Notes under the pieces: model-generated | Database searches by the model: none | What the model saw: the letters and a program-made list of their open reading frames with translations, nothing else | What the model was told of the DNA's origin: nothing | Part shown: positions 45,447 to 56,869 of the stretch, one piece after another | Numbering within the stretch: position 1 is the stretch's first letter | Layout of the letters: each line of letters opens with the position of its first letter | Origin: Ahaetulla prasina | Taxonomy: Eukaryota; Chordata; Lepidosauria; Squamata; Colubridae | NCBI RefSeq assembly: GCF_028640845.1 | Contig: NC_080541.1 | Location: 155,526,502 to 155,590,501, forward strand | DNA: 64,000 nucleotides | Direction: 5' to 3' | Program-made: the position numbers and the translations under genes

Positions 45447-46048
45447 GAGGAGGAGGGAGTGCAAAGGGGAAGGAGGATTCCCAGCTCTAAACAAAGGAAA
45501 TCCCGGAATGCCAGCGAAAGGTGGTGCTCACGTTCCTCCTCCCTTGCTCAAAAGCCCCAACATGATATTGGAATTGGATGCCATTATATACCTGCTGAGG
45601 ATAATTTGAATAACTTGAAAGATATAAAAGCTCTAAACATATTTGTTTAAAAATCTAAAATCTATACTTAAAATAAATGAATATAAAGTAATAAAGTTCT
45701 TTAAAGTTGTAATTCACTTTGCTGCTGAAAAGAAAAGAAGCTTAACACCTTAAATGGTATTTATTAACTGAAATATCATCAAATCAAATATATAATGAGG
45801 TATATTATAATGACCTTTGTTTTCAGAAAGAAGCATGATGGAAGTTTTTCAATAAAGGGGAAATATAGAAAAACTTAGTGTCATGCTCATATATCATCTT
45901 TACAGATGTTGTTAACACTATACTATGGCAGCATATGATGGTACAATGTTTCAATCAATTTCAGGATGAAAACTCATCAATGAGGAGGAGGAGTATAATT
46001 TATTAACCTTGTATGATATCAGTTTCTCAAGGACTCTAGAAGGACCGA
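45447..46048. other. AT-rich interior of the TIR-bounded region, no gene seen
   Basis: It begins with a 30-bp repeat of sequence at 44376 (see findings); the rest is unrecognised. Confidence 0.45.
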
Positions 46049-46170
46049 GGAAGAAATCTCTGCCCCTCCCACTTTCCCTTTCCAACCCAGCCTTCCAAGG
46101 GGACCTTTGAGGAGAAATCTCTGCCCCTCCCACTTTCCCTTTCCAAGGCAGCCTTCCAAGAGGACCTCTC
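46049..46170. repeat. 61-bp tandem repeat, two units
   Basis: GAAATCTCTGCCCCTCCCAC and the following CTTTCCCTTTCCAA...CAGCCTTCCAAG occur twice with a period of 61 bp and few differences. The short frames over it are a by-product of the repeat. Confidence 0.9.
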
Positions 46171-46539
46171 GAAAAGAGCGAAAGCTTTCTCCTGGCGTTT
46201 ACCACCACCACACCCTCCACGCCGGCCATGGCACGAGCTCAGATTGCCGGCTGGGGATGATGGGCGCTGCAGTGCGATCTCGGAGAGACTAGGAGGAAGA
46301 AAGAATGACTGTTTCCCACACCCTAGGATTGGGGAAAACATTGACCCCCTTAGTTGCGGGAGAAGGGTTGAGCTTCAAAGCGGTCGCCTCCATCCATCAA
46401 TCCATGCTTCCTTCCTTACTTCCATCCATCCATCCATCCTTTTTTTATTCCCAGCGAGCGGAGCGTGTCTGTGACATGCAAGCAAGGCGTCTCACAGGCG
46501 TGTGTGTGTGTGTTTGTGGTGGGGTCTCGTCCCAGCCAC

Positions 46540-47935
46540 CCACCCACTCGCTCCCTTTCCCTCTTGGGCGTGGGCTGTTCCCGTTCGCCCTGGCCTCCGT
46601 CCTCCGATCTCCTGCGCTGGGAGGCGGCGGCGAGCCAGCGAACGGCTTCGGGCACCGCGGACTTTGGCAAGGAGGAAGGTGGGAGGAAGCGGAGCTGCCG
46701 GCTGTGGGGGTTGAGGCGTGCAAGAGGAGTGGCGTGGAAAGGCCTTTTGTGTGTGTGTGCGTGTGTGTGCGCCTGTGTGCCCTAGGGAGGGAAGCGGAGC
46801 TGCCGGCTGTGGGGGTTGAGGCGTGCAAGAGGCGCGCCTCCTCTTCCTCCACGCCGCCTCTTGCACGCCTCAACCCCACCATCCCCACCTCTCCGCGTGA
46901 AGGTCACCTCCTCCTCTTCCAGGCGGCGGCGGCGGCGGCGGCGGCTCCGGCTCAGCGAGCGCCACAGCCGGCAGCTCCGCTTCCTCCCACTGGTCCCAGT
47001 CCAGCCGAACGGTGGCGACATGCCGAGCGCCGCCCGCCACCGCTCGCTGGATTGGGACCGCTTACGGTCCGCGGCGGGCGGGGAGCCGCCAGCCTTCTCG
47101 GCTGAGGGAGGAGGTTTCAAACGGTGAAAGCGCCGGCCGAGAAGGCTGGCGGCTCCCCGCCCGCGCGACCATGTTGCCGGTCCCAATCAGCCGAACGGTG
47201 AAAGCGAGCGGCGCCGCATGTCGCTTTCACCGCTCGCTGGACTGGGACCAGTGGGAGGAAGCGGAGCTGCCGGCTGTGGCGCCCGCCGAGCCGCCGCCGC
47301 CGCCGCCTGGAAGAGGGAGGAGGTGACCTTCACGCTGGAGAGGGTGGGGATGGTGGGGTTGAGGCGTGCAAGAGGAGCGAGCGTGGAGGAAGAGGAGGAG
47401 GCGCGCCTCTTGCACGCCTCAACCCCCACAGCCGGCAGCTCCGCTTCCTCCCTAGGGCACACAGGCGCACACACACACGCACACACACACACAAAAGGCC
47501 TTTCCACGCCGCTCCTCTTGCACGCCTCAACCCCCACACAGCCGGCAGCTCCGCTTCCTCCCTAGGCACACAGGCGCGCACACACACGCACACACACACA
47601 AAAGGCCTTTCCACGCCACTCCTCTTGCACGCCTCAACCCCCACAGCCGGCAGCTCCGCTTCCTCCCACCTTCCTCCTTGCCAAAGTCCGCGGTGCCCGG
47701 TTGCCGCTGGCTCGCTCGCTCGCTCCCAGCGCAGGAGATCGGAGGACGGAGGCCAGGGCGAACGGGAACACTGCACCACCAGGGCTTCCCCGCGCCAATG
47801 CACAGCCCGCCAAGTTTGCGCCATCCGCCCACCAGACACGGGAATGGGGGCCGGCCTGGGGGCGACAAATCCCGCGAGACCTCGGCGGGCCCGCTCCCCG
47901 TCCCTCCCATGGGAGTCCGTTCGGTACCCCTTCCT
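46540..47935. promoter_or_regulatory. CpG-dense island inside the TIR-bounded region
   Basis: CG dinucleotides are abundant throughout, against a CpG-poor, AT-rich window. The island coincides with a large palindrome and with GCGGCGGCGG runs. No splice-compatible coding exon was identified, and the frames on both strands are mirror images of the repeat. It could be a promoter of an unseen transcript, but the repeat structure and flanking TIRs make a transposon interior more likely. Confidence 0.5.
46576..47770. repeat. ~1.2-kb imperfect palindrome of ~105-bp units
   Basis: The left arm (46576-47102) and right arm (47136-47770) are reverse complements. The outer ends match exactly (TGTTCCCGTTCGCCCTGGCC mirrored), and the core is a perfect 29-bp inverted repeat (47074-47102/47136-47164) around a 33-nt spacer. 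A unit containing GGAAGCGGAGCTGCCGGCTG and GTTGAGGCGTGCAAGAGG occurs twice in the left arm (46686, 46791). In the right arm it occurs three times in inverse form (about 47405, 47515, 47620), with period about 105 bp, which explains the unequal arm length. Further inverted copies lie nearer the centre. Confidence 0.92.
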
Positions 47936-47958
47936 GTGCGGGGTTCCTGAAGACGTAG

Positions 47959-48029
47959 ACTCGAGTATAAGCCGAGGGGACGTTTTTCAGCACAAAAAAC
48001 GTGCTGAAAAACTCGGCTTATACTCGAGT
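47959..48029. repeat. Subterminal hairpin of the TIR element
   Basis: ACTCGAGTATAAGCCGA and GTTTTTCAGCAC are mirrored by GTGCTGAAAAAC and TCGGCTTATACTCGAGT around loop AAAAAAC, with a small bulge on the left side. Confidence 0.95.
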
Positions 48030-48037
48030 ATATACGG

Positions 48038-48446
48038 TACTTAAGATAGAAAGTTTTCACTCCCAGAGTTTAGAAAGTTGCCAAAATCTAAGGGCTGTCC
48101 AAGAGTTGGGTGAAAGCTTTCTGCTTTTGATGTTTAAAACATGAATTTAAATGCATGTGTGATTGTATAGATAGATAGATATAAATATATGTATGTTCCG
48201 GAGGAGCTGGCCGCAGGAAGAAAAGTGACTGAAAATCGCTTTCCTAGTACAGAGAAGTGAGAGGACATAACAGGAAGGAATTGTCCAATGAGAAGATATG
48301 GTAGCCTTCATTGTGTAGTAAATACTTTCCAAGCAGTTGCCAAAATGGCAGGATTTTCTTGAACCAGATTAGAGTCAAACTGGCATGAACACAAAATAGC
48401 AGCAGCTTAAAAAACATAAGGGATTGAGATTTGAGATGCCCTAGTG
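48038..48446. other. Unique DNA, short (ATAG)n run, no gene seen
   Basis: An ATAG tetranucleotide run of about 4 units lies near 48165; otherwise nothing recognised. Confidence 0.45.
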
Positions 48447-48636
48447 CAGTGGTTCTCAACCTGTGCTCCGCAAACCTCTGGGGGAGCCGTAATGTCATCA
48501 CAAGGGGTCCACAAAGGCTTGAAGAAATGCTATAATTTAAATCTTGATTTAAGATTTAGGAGTCCGTGGCGATGGGCCATGGCCACAAAAGGTATTTAAA
48601 GAAGAACTGTGTTGAAGAAAAGGTTAAGAACCACTG
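48447..48636 (+). mobile_element. hAT MITE (190 bp) with 8-bp duplication
   Basis: It runs from CAGTGGTTCTCAACCT to AGGTTAAGAACCACTG, near-perfect inverted ends. The flanking octamers CCCTAGTG and CCCTAATG differ by one base. It is the complete form of the family seen truncated at 7880. Non-coding. Confidence 0.9.
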
Positions 48637-51600
48637 CCCTAATGAGGTCTATGGACTTCAACAGACTGATGGGGAATTTTATATTATTAACCAAATATTG
48701 GAAGCCAGTCCAAGTGCCTCTCTACCCAATCTTATATTACACAAAATCAAAACAAGGTTATTTTGAGGTTCTTTTTCATACTTGCTTTTATCTCAAAACT
48801 GTGTAATTACTTTTCCATGTCGCTTCTTAATGGTCCCTTCCTTCCTTCACAGCTCTCTCGTATCTTCCCCAAGGTCAGCTCTAAATTCTTTTACACTTTC
48901 TCCATATAGGAACAACAGACCAAGATACAATATATTTCAAAATTATAGTATATATATTCAACCTCCTCCTCCCATGACAAAGCAGCTGCTTCTGCAGCTG
49001 TTTCTGCAAAAATATTTCTCAGCTGTCTACCACTGAATTGCCTCACAATTCACTATTCTTAATTTGATAGCAAATTTGATGATGTCTAGGTGCCATACCC
49101 ATAACTTTTGAGATGGTACTTTGAAGTCTCGGGTTGTGGACCTAAGCAAGAGAGAGTGAAGCTAGAGGAATATCAGAAGAAAATAATAATGCGGGGGAGT
49201 CTTATTTCTGGCTAAAAATAATTCCAGCAAATTTATACAGACAACCTGCTGGGGTAAAAGCCTATAGTTGCTAAGAGACAACACCTACTTAATGGGATGT
49301 AATCCATCAACATAATGTTATCACTTTCAAAGACCTCCATAATTTGGAATTTATCTTACTCTATAAACTTAGTTGGCCCTATCTTATGGCATCTCCCATC
49401 TGATAAGGAAGACTTCATTTTCTCATTGTGTTTTTGGTTCACTTTATAAAGACTTTGCCTTCTTATCAGATGATAATTTAATTGTATTTTGGAGTCCCAA
49501 TATTAATAGTGGTAAATTCGCCTTTCATATTTGTGGGGAGGAGGGTATATAAATAAATTTTATCCAGGTACTTACTTTATTCAACTAAACTAGTGCTTAA
49601 TTTGAAGATCCTATTGTCCCTGAAAATATGTCTTGGGGTCCAAGGATAGTAGATCTATGATTAGGCTGGGCATGTAAACTGCAGGGTTATGGACCTTGCT
49701 TCAGAAGTTACTTAGTGATGAGTTTAAAGCATATGTTCCAACAATTACCTGTTGAAACTAGTAAAATGCAGTGGGAAATATACGGGGAAAAAAACCCTGT
49801 TTAAGTTCCAGTATAGCTTTTCAAGGGGGGAACATGGTAATTTTACTTCACGATTGGACTAAGAGGGTTAATTTATGAATAACTCTGCAATTTATTCTTG
49901 CTCTCCATAATGTTGGACCTTAGGGCTTGATGTAATAGAATGTGATTTAGAGTCCTGAATGTGCTAATTTTATCATTCAGGTATCCTGTGGAGAGACTAT
50001 GTTCAAGCCAGCTGTCTAGGGAATTAAATGGTGCTGATTGTGTTGGGAAAAATGCTTAGATTGCTTCAGGCTAAAATTGTTACAGAATTTAAACTAATGT
50101 GATTTGGCCCTGTTTAATTCAAAGCAGGGTATACAAGCAGTCCCAAAGGGGACTACTAAGGATTTGTTTCTCCTCAACACACTCACATACACACAGTCAA
50201 AACTTCACATAATGTTTCATAGAATATTTTTGAAGTTACATTTTGGTAAAAATGTAATCAGATCCTCAATAAAATTGCTTTTAGTTCACTGTATTACTTC
50301 TCTTATTTCTGTCAGTCTGGCCTTCCGCTTTTGCTTTCTATGTAAAGTATTAATTTGTATCTTCCATAGTCACACAAGCATACATGCCAAATATTTCCAG
50401 GAAGCAGTATTATATTTGACCCTGGGCATATGGGATGTGGGAAGAATTGTACTGGCCAGACATGCTATTAAAAAATTCATTAAATTTATTTCTAAATGGG
50501 GATACCAATGAGAGGCGGAGATAAACAGCTCAGGAAACTTCCCATGAGTACAGTTTATAAAGTATATACTACAGGAAAAGTACATGCTAAAAATAGTGAT
50601 AGTGGTTAAAACCACTTAAGATATGTTTCTATTTCTCTGAGATATTTCAATATCTCTGCACATTGCAATGTCTTAAAATCAACAGGAATTTAAGAAGTTT
50701 TAATTTTCTATATTTATGCATACTAATCCAGTCTTCAACAAAAATTGAATAACACTGTATAGAATTCTATGAAAAAGCTGTGTTAACTGACAGTTAATGT
50801 GCAGTACTGAAAATGCACGAATTTTATTGATGTATTTATTACAATTATTTACTTATTACTTTTATATGCCAAAAAGTCAAAAATGTTTGGGGAAAAAAGA
50901 TTCGCCAATTGTATTTACCCGAAGGAAAGAAGGATTTCCTTGAGCAGAAAGTACTGTTTTTGAAGGATAGGTGGATTGATCATTTTGTTTTATTTATTTC
51001 TGAAATTTTATTGCTGCCCATCTTCCCTATAAGGTGACTGGGCTGCTAATCATTTTCTCAATAAACATACTGTATTTTTTTAACTATTAAAATCTTTTTC
51101 ATTTTCTGGAACAGCTTGTTCTGCTTGCCACTTTTTTTCTAAGAACTTGTTTAAATAAACATGAATTATTTCAATTATTATACTTTTTATATATAATTAT
51201 GTGGGATGGAAACTGGCCAACCATCTTAACCTTCCCACAGAATCCTCCATTCTTCTCCAGCAGTTCGCCAACTAGCTGTGTCTCTCCACAAAACACAATA
51301 GTAACTGCAGATAAATCAATTTTCTCTGGAAATGACAATTCAAAAATGAGCTTTTTAATTACAACTCTGTCTTTTCACTCAGGATGTGTAACGTGTCAAG
51401 TTTCTGACCTTGATTGTATGGCTTTCAGATAGAAGACAGACAGACAGACAGATGTGCATAAGAGAAAAATGTTTCATATTTTTGTGTATGTCTACATGTG
51501 AAAGGTGTAATGTACCTATGTGTATGGGTGTATGTGTATATATGAGACTGGGAGTAAGTATTATGCTGGAAATGATCCATGCCTATATGAGTACTTACTC

Positions 51601-52437
51601 CTTTTGTAGAAATAGTTTAAGATGACTTTTAAATTGTTTTGAAAAAAAATTAAAATGTCCATCAAAATCTTGTGGCAAATATAAAATACTTACGTTTCAT
51701 TTAAATGTCATATTTTATTAGTACCTTCAGCCTTTGTTCAATTTATAAACAATACATTTGTTCAATTTAAGCATTCCTACAACTTGCTTAAGCTGGTTGT
51801 TGAATTAACTTAATTTCTGATTTCACCTACAGCCTGGACGCACAAGGAATGCTAAGCCACAGTGAAGGACTGTTAGAATTATCAAATCACAAATCGAAAC
51901 AGATTTGATAGAAGATTGTGAGAAAGCTTGTTCCTTAATTGACCTCCTTAAACATTTTGTGTAATCATATCCTTTGTGTTATTGACAATTATCATATCAC
52001 TTTATTTTTATTGTACCTTTCATAGTTCAACATAAGTACACATCCATGTAATACCAAAACTGGCAAGATCAGAGCACTTGCAACCATACAGGACTACTAT
52101 CAAAGCTTAATGCAGATATTTCCACATTCAGGGTCAAGAAACCCAGCAGCAAGAAAGGATAAGCTAACATAAGAATAGAAGAAAGAGATCTGAGATTTAA
52201 ACTCTGGAGCTATTAAGTTGACTTGATTCTGCATTAGCCAATTTTTATTATTAGGGCTTTTACTGTATTTGCAATAAAAGCCATATATCTGATTTAGTTT
52301 TATCCTAGCTTTGGAGTGGTTAAGAGTTTTTTTAGAGAAAGATTTAGTGCCATGCCTAGTGTGAACTTACAATATAACAACCCAGGTGAATGCATAGGAA
52401 GATAGAGTTTTAACTACATATAAATCAATAGCCTTTT
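48637..52437. other. Long unique AT-rich stretch, no gene seen
   Basis: The only long frame (50104-50511, plus) has no recognisable domain. A GACA run lies near 51431-51452 and AT-rich palindromic bits are frequent. I found no repeat family and no exon. Confidence 0.5.
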
Positions 52438-52511
52438 CTCAAAGACAATTCAATTCAATTACTCAATTACTCAATTCCATTACTTTGATTTCTCAAAGAC
52501 AATTCAATTAT

Positions 52512-52543
52512 TTTGATATTGTCTTTGAAAAGACAATATCAAA
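52512..52543. repeat. Perfect 15-bp hairpin, 2-nt loop
   Basis: TTTGATATTGTCTTT and its exact reverse complement separated by GA. Direct copies of TCTCAAAGACAATTCAATT lie just upstream (52438, 52492). Confidence 0.95.
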
Positions 52544-52595
52544 GTAAAATGCAAAATCAGTCAGTGGTAATTTTCAATGAAAATATTATGTTTTT

Positions 52596-53355
52596 CATAT
52601 TGGACTAAAATACACACGTGATTGGAGAAAATGATTAAAAAACACATAGATTTTAAGCCAGAAGTCTTTCTGTTGGGAATTATACCTGAGATATATACTA
52701 GAGATGTAAAATATCGAAAGGTCGGCAGCTCAGCGGTTCGAATCCCTAGTGCTGCCGTGTAATGGGGTGAGCTCCCATTACTTGTCCCAGCTTCTGCCAA
52801 CCTAGCAGTTTCGAAAGCACGTAAAAATGCAAGTAGAAAAAATAGGGACCACCTTGGTGGGAAGGTAACAGCGTTCCGTGCGCCTTTGGCATAGAGTCAT
52901 GCTGGCCACATGACCACGGAGACGTCTTCGGACAGCGCTGGCTCTTCGGCTTTGAAACGGAGATGAGCACCACCCCCCAGAGTCAGCAACGACTAGCACA
53001 TATGTGTGAGGGGAACCTTTACCTTTTTAGGATTGTGTTTGCTAAAAATTGGAAAAATGAGAAATTACCTTTGCAAGACGAAACAATTAGGAAGATGATG
53101 GAATGTGCAGAGATGAGTTAATTGACATTCAAAATTAGAGAACAAGAAGATAAGCAATATTATAAAATATAATTGGCTAGAAGGAAAGATATGTTAGAAA
53201 AGATAACATAAGATATATGTATGAAAGAGATGTTTATTTTGTGATTGCAAAAGAAGATATGTAAACACCCCTTCAGCACATTGTCATTGTTTGATGAGTT
53301 TTTTCTTTGTTGTGAAAACAATAAAAAAAATTTTTTTAAAAAAAGAAAATAAAAT
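52596..53355 (+). mobile_element. L1 LINE ORF2 3' end and tail, split by a SINE
   Basis: Before the SINE: WTKIHT, LEKMIKKHIDFKPEVFLLGI then IPEIYTRDVKY. After it: RIVFAKNWKNEKLPLQDETI, then RKMMECAEM and a stop-bearing FKIREQED. This is the C-terminal L1 ORF2 motif series. The tail has TTGTTGTGAAAACAATAAAA and an A/T-rich end. Reading resumes in the same motif order after the SINE, so the insertion interrupted a pre-existing L1. Confidence 0.8.
52715..53028 (+). mobile_element. Sauria-type tRNA SINE inserted in L1
   Basis: The head GTCGGCAGCTCAGCGGTTCGAATCCC contains a B-box-like GGTTCGAATCC. The body has GCAAGTAGAAAAAATAGGGA, CACATGACCACGGAGACGTC and GACAGCGCTGGCTCTTCGGC. The 3' end, CAGCAACGACTAGCACATAT then AACCTTTACCTTT, is shared with Bov-B LINEs, whose machinery is thought to mobilise this SINE. 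It looks young: few changes from the form I know. Confidence 0.88.
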
Positions 53356-53924
53356 ATTATGTTTTTCCAGGAGCAAAAACACTGAGAGAAATTCAATTAA
53401 AAAGATTTGAAGTACACAATCTTTTAGCAAACACACGTACACATTGTGTCCTTTTTTTTTTTTTAACTGTAGCTAATATTTCTCTGGAAGATTTTCCTGA
53501 TAACTCAGGCCAGATAATATCCAGTTGTCATTGATGCTGATGATAGACAGTGGTTCTTTCTATCTGTAAATTCAATGAACATCGTGAAAAGAAATGTAAC
53601 ATTCATTATTTCAGTCTGATCCAATCTTAGTTTGTGCGCACTTTGGACAGTAACAGACTTGGTCACGTAACAGGGAAATTGACACAGCTATTTATTTATT
53701 TATTATTTATTAAATATGGTTATATATTTCAGAAACTTTTGATACCAGGGACTGTATTGTTTGAATGGTCACCTATCTAGCTCCTCCTGATGCTATGATG
53801 GCTCTGTTCTTATTTGGCCAAACTCTTTCAGAAAGAGGTAATGGAGGATTGTTATTTTTTTGCTCTAGTCCATTAAATTTGTCTTATGAGTTGCCTCAAG
53901 TCACCCATACTGGTTTTCTATTTG
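53356..53924. other. Unique AT-rich DNA, no gene seen
   Basis: A T12 run near 53452 and a TTTA run near 53690 only. Confidence 0.45.
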
Positions 53925-54720
53925 AAACTGTTGGAGAATATCATCTTGCATGCAGATGACTTTTTATTTACTGATCCCTGGGAGGCTATGAAAATCCTGG
54001 ATATACTGTATGCTTGGAGGTGCTTTTGGAACAGTTAAGGTATAAGATGAAAATGTTTATCCAGATGAGGCAGAAATACTTTTGGGGAGAAGGCAACTGA
54101 TGTTCAGAATAGACGGATTCTATTAGCATTTGGCAGAGTTTTATTCTCCTTCAAGAACAAACTCATAATGGCTTTTCTGTATGTATGTGTTTGTATTTAT
54201 CATTGTCTTAGTAACAGCTAATTTTTTTTATTATTAATTTCAATTTAAGATGGGAACAAAATTAATCCAAAAGAGAATTATGTCTATGTTTTGCATACAT
54301 TGGGTTACCAAAATATGAACTGTATAGAATTACCTTAGAAGGGAAGAAGTAAGCTTGAAATATTACATAATGAATCTTCCTAACTGGTGGGGGAAAACAA
54401 ACATTTATCAATCACTTCCATTAATTTGGAATGGGAAAGTAGAAAAAGACAAGTCTGACTGGTGATTTGTGCAAATCGTTTTGATCATACAATCAAAACA
54501 CTACTGTCAGCTGAGTGATGGATTCAGATTGTACGGGTTTTAGTGCTATTCTTTCTTGGCTTGGTCAGAGACCAAGTACAAGAGAAATGAAACAGAATGG
54601 CCCTTGAAAACAATGCTCAGGTACCTTAGGTGACAAAATATGCCCATATTACAATAGCCGACAGATGTTGAGCTGATTCTTATCTCTATGGGGTCACCTG
54701 ATTGTGATACAGACAAAACG
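53925..54720 (+). mobile_element. Possible very old L1 ORF2 remnant
   Basis: Around 53936 the frame reads LENIILHADDFLFTDPWEAM, resembling the L1 reverse-transcriptase ADD box and its following DPxxAM stretch. Later pieces (FAYIGLPKYELYRI, FGMGK-like) could be further L1 parts. Heavily decayed; family call is tentative. Confidence 0.3.
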
Positions 54721-56465
54721 ATTGGAGAAGACACCCCAGGTTAAAATTGCCCCAACCTGCATGAAATGTTTTTTAGAGAAACCTTAACATTTTTCTGTTT
54801 CTCTCTAGAGAAAATACTTTAATACCAGAACAGCTAAGTATAAGTTTAAATTGAGCAAGGTTTGGGTTGGGTATGACATGAAGGCAATAACACATGAGCA
54901 GGTCAGTAAAAGAGCCTTTTGGAGCATGTTCATCCTGTACTTTGGAGAAATCCCCTACATTTAAACTAGGCTTTTTGACTGTGTAAGAGAAAGAGGAAGA
55001 GAAGAAAAAAGCGATGAAGAAAAAATGGGATGATAATGTAGTAGAAATAATGCAATGTTGCTTTTATACAATCCATCAATTATGTGTGTGTATGTGTGTG
55101 ATTCCTGAGCAAAGCGGAGCAGATCCTCATTTAAGCTTTTCAGTTTTATCAGTTGACTCCCAAGAGCTACAGCACATAAAATCATAAAATTCTATAGCTG
55201 GCTTAGTCGCACTTGCTTTGATAGGTCTGAGGTTATCTTCCATGTATCTGGGCAGCTCAACCAAATTCCTTCCCCATGAAACTGGCACTGTTCTGTGGAA
55301 TCTCCACTCTTTATTTAAGCACAGTGACTGTTTTAAAATCCTTAGAGCTGTGTCTCAGTGCTAAGAAAGGAATCATTTCCCAGGCACAGGGGAAAGGGGT
55401 AGTGATTTAATACACCCCTGAACTCCCTATATTTTGAAATATAGTGGAATAAGGTTTAAATCTAAAATGAGAGATATTCTGCAATAAGGAATCTCCTTCT
55501 CTTATTCCTTCACTGTACAGCTCCTTTTAGGTTTCAAAAGACAAAAAGCATGTGTTATACTCATTGATATACATAGGGTAGGCAATATATTATTTTTATG
55601 GGCCCAAAATACAGGAGATCATAATTTCAGATACCTCACAAAGCTTAATGATGCTGCCCAAACACGTCATTACATGCATCAATAAAACAGAGTTTCCTAA
55701 CAATGGAACTGTAGTTTTATTTAACAAAGATAGCATGGCTAAGCACAAATCCTTTGTCTTCATACCGCTCTACAGAAATATTCTGAATTTTATGAGAGTG
55801 GACAATTACCTCTGGCAGAGTTCCAAACAATTTTTCGGTATTATTTTTTAGCATTTCATCATGCATGCACACATGCACACACCATTTCATTGAAAATAAC
55901 TTGTGTTTGTTTTTTTTGAATCAAACATTGAGAAATGATCAGAGGTGGGATTTGGAATCTAGCGATTATATCTATTTATGAGGTGCCTGTACGTGGCTAT
56001 CCAAATTAACCCTCCATCACTATACAATCAACTCAGTTAGCTTCCTAACTTTCTACCCTTCAGTAAAATCCCAAGGGAAACGATTGTGTAGAAGCCACTT
56101 TTCTCTCAGGAGACTTTCTCTGATTGGCAAGCAGAGTCACACAGGAAAGGTAAAAGTGATAAAAACATATTTAACATCAGTACCGACAGTCTGTACCTTC
56201 TTGGAACAGGGTAGAGAAAACTGTAAGCCACCAAAAGAAAATTCATTATCCTTGTGAGTAGGTGATTTAAAAGCAAGGGCAGCTTTTAAGAAACAGAGGG
56301 GAAACCTCAGCACAGTATTATTTGCGCAAATTACCTTTGCAACCGAAGGCACCTTATAATTTGGAAGGAAAGTATATTAAGAAAGAGAACTCCCCAGAAT
56401 TTAATTTACTTCTTTCCAGAGGTGGCAACTAAAATGGCATTATCAGAAATCTGAATTATGTAAGA
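54721..56465. other. Unique AT-rich DNA, no gene seen
   Basis: No supported feature. Confidence 0.5.
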
Positions 56466-56483
56466 AAATAAATTTTATTTATT

Positions 56484-56518
<35 letters not shown>

Positions 56519-56727
56519 TATTTATATACTGCCCTATCTCCCTAAGGATTCAGGGCGGTTCACAGGCAGTTAAAACACATATAAATACAGATTAAAAACA
56601 ACAATTAAAAAACTTATTCTATAGCCTAATTTTTAAAACAATATAAATAATAAAAACCCCTTAAAACCAATTTTTAAAAATCTAATCCAGTCCCGCGCAG
56701 ATGAATAGGTGTGTTTTAAGCTCGCAC
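56466..56727 (-). mobile_element. L2 LINE 3' UTR fragment with (TTTA)n tail
   Basis: A TTTA array of about 50 bp leads into ATACTGCCCTATCTCCCTAA, GGATTCAGGGCGGTTCACAG and the AT-rich UTR, ending at CCAGTCCCGCGCAGATGAAT, all L2 in reverse orientation. Almost no coding sequence is left. Confidence 0.85.
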
Positions 56728-56869
56728 CATTCTCTCTTTTTGGCAAAAATTAACCAACAGGTTCATAATATTTATCAACTTCCAAAACTAAAAGCTTAAG
56801 GAGTTATTTTTCCTTAATCAGATCCTGGTTACCAATAAAAGTCTACTTTCTATAGACTGTATGTATCTT

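Larger units (their letters stand above)
44188..48037. mobile_element. TIR-bounded composite DNA element (3.85 kb)
   Basis: The left end CCGTATATACTCGAGTATAA and its exact inverse TTATACTCGAGTATATACGG at the right are each flanked outside by TA. The TIR continues inward (GCCGA). The left subterminal part repeats CTCGAGTATAAGCCGAGG directly. The right part forms a 17-bp plus 12-bp hairpin (47959-48029) around a 7-nt loop. No transposase was found. Inside are a LINE fragment, an L3 tail, microsatellites, a 61-bp tandem repeat and a large CpG-dense palindrome. Whether this is one element or two solo ends of one family bracketing other DNA cannot be decided by eye. Confidence 0.65.

Noticed and set aside
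46305..47105. 266-codon frame and several others in the GC-rich region, both strands
   Set aside because: They translate the repeated palindrome units and simple repeats; mirrored frames occur on both strands with near-identical low-complexity sequence.
50104..50511. 135-codon plus-strand open frame
   Set aside because: No recognisable domain, AT-rich composition, no neighbouring exon or promoter signs. It is compatible with chance in 64 kb of AT-rich DNA.
52720..52790. Possible tRNA gene (GGTTCGAATCC B box)
   Set aside because: The sequence continues into the Sauria SINE body and ACCTTT tail, and no closed cloverleaf can be drawn. It is a SINE head.
53925..54720. Confident L1 call
   Set aside because: Only an ADD-box-like stretch and weak later pieces are seen; kept as a low-confidence feature.
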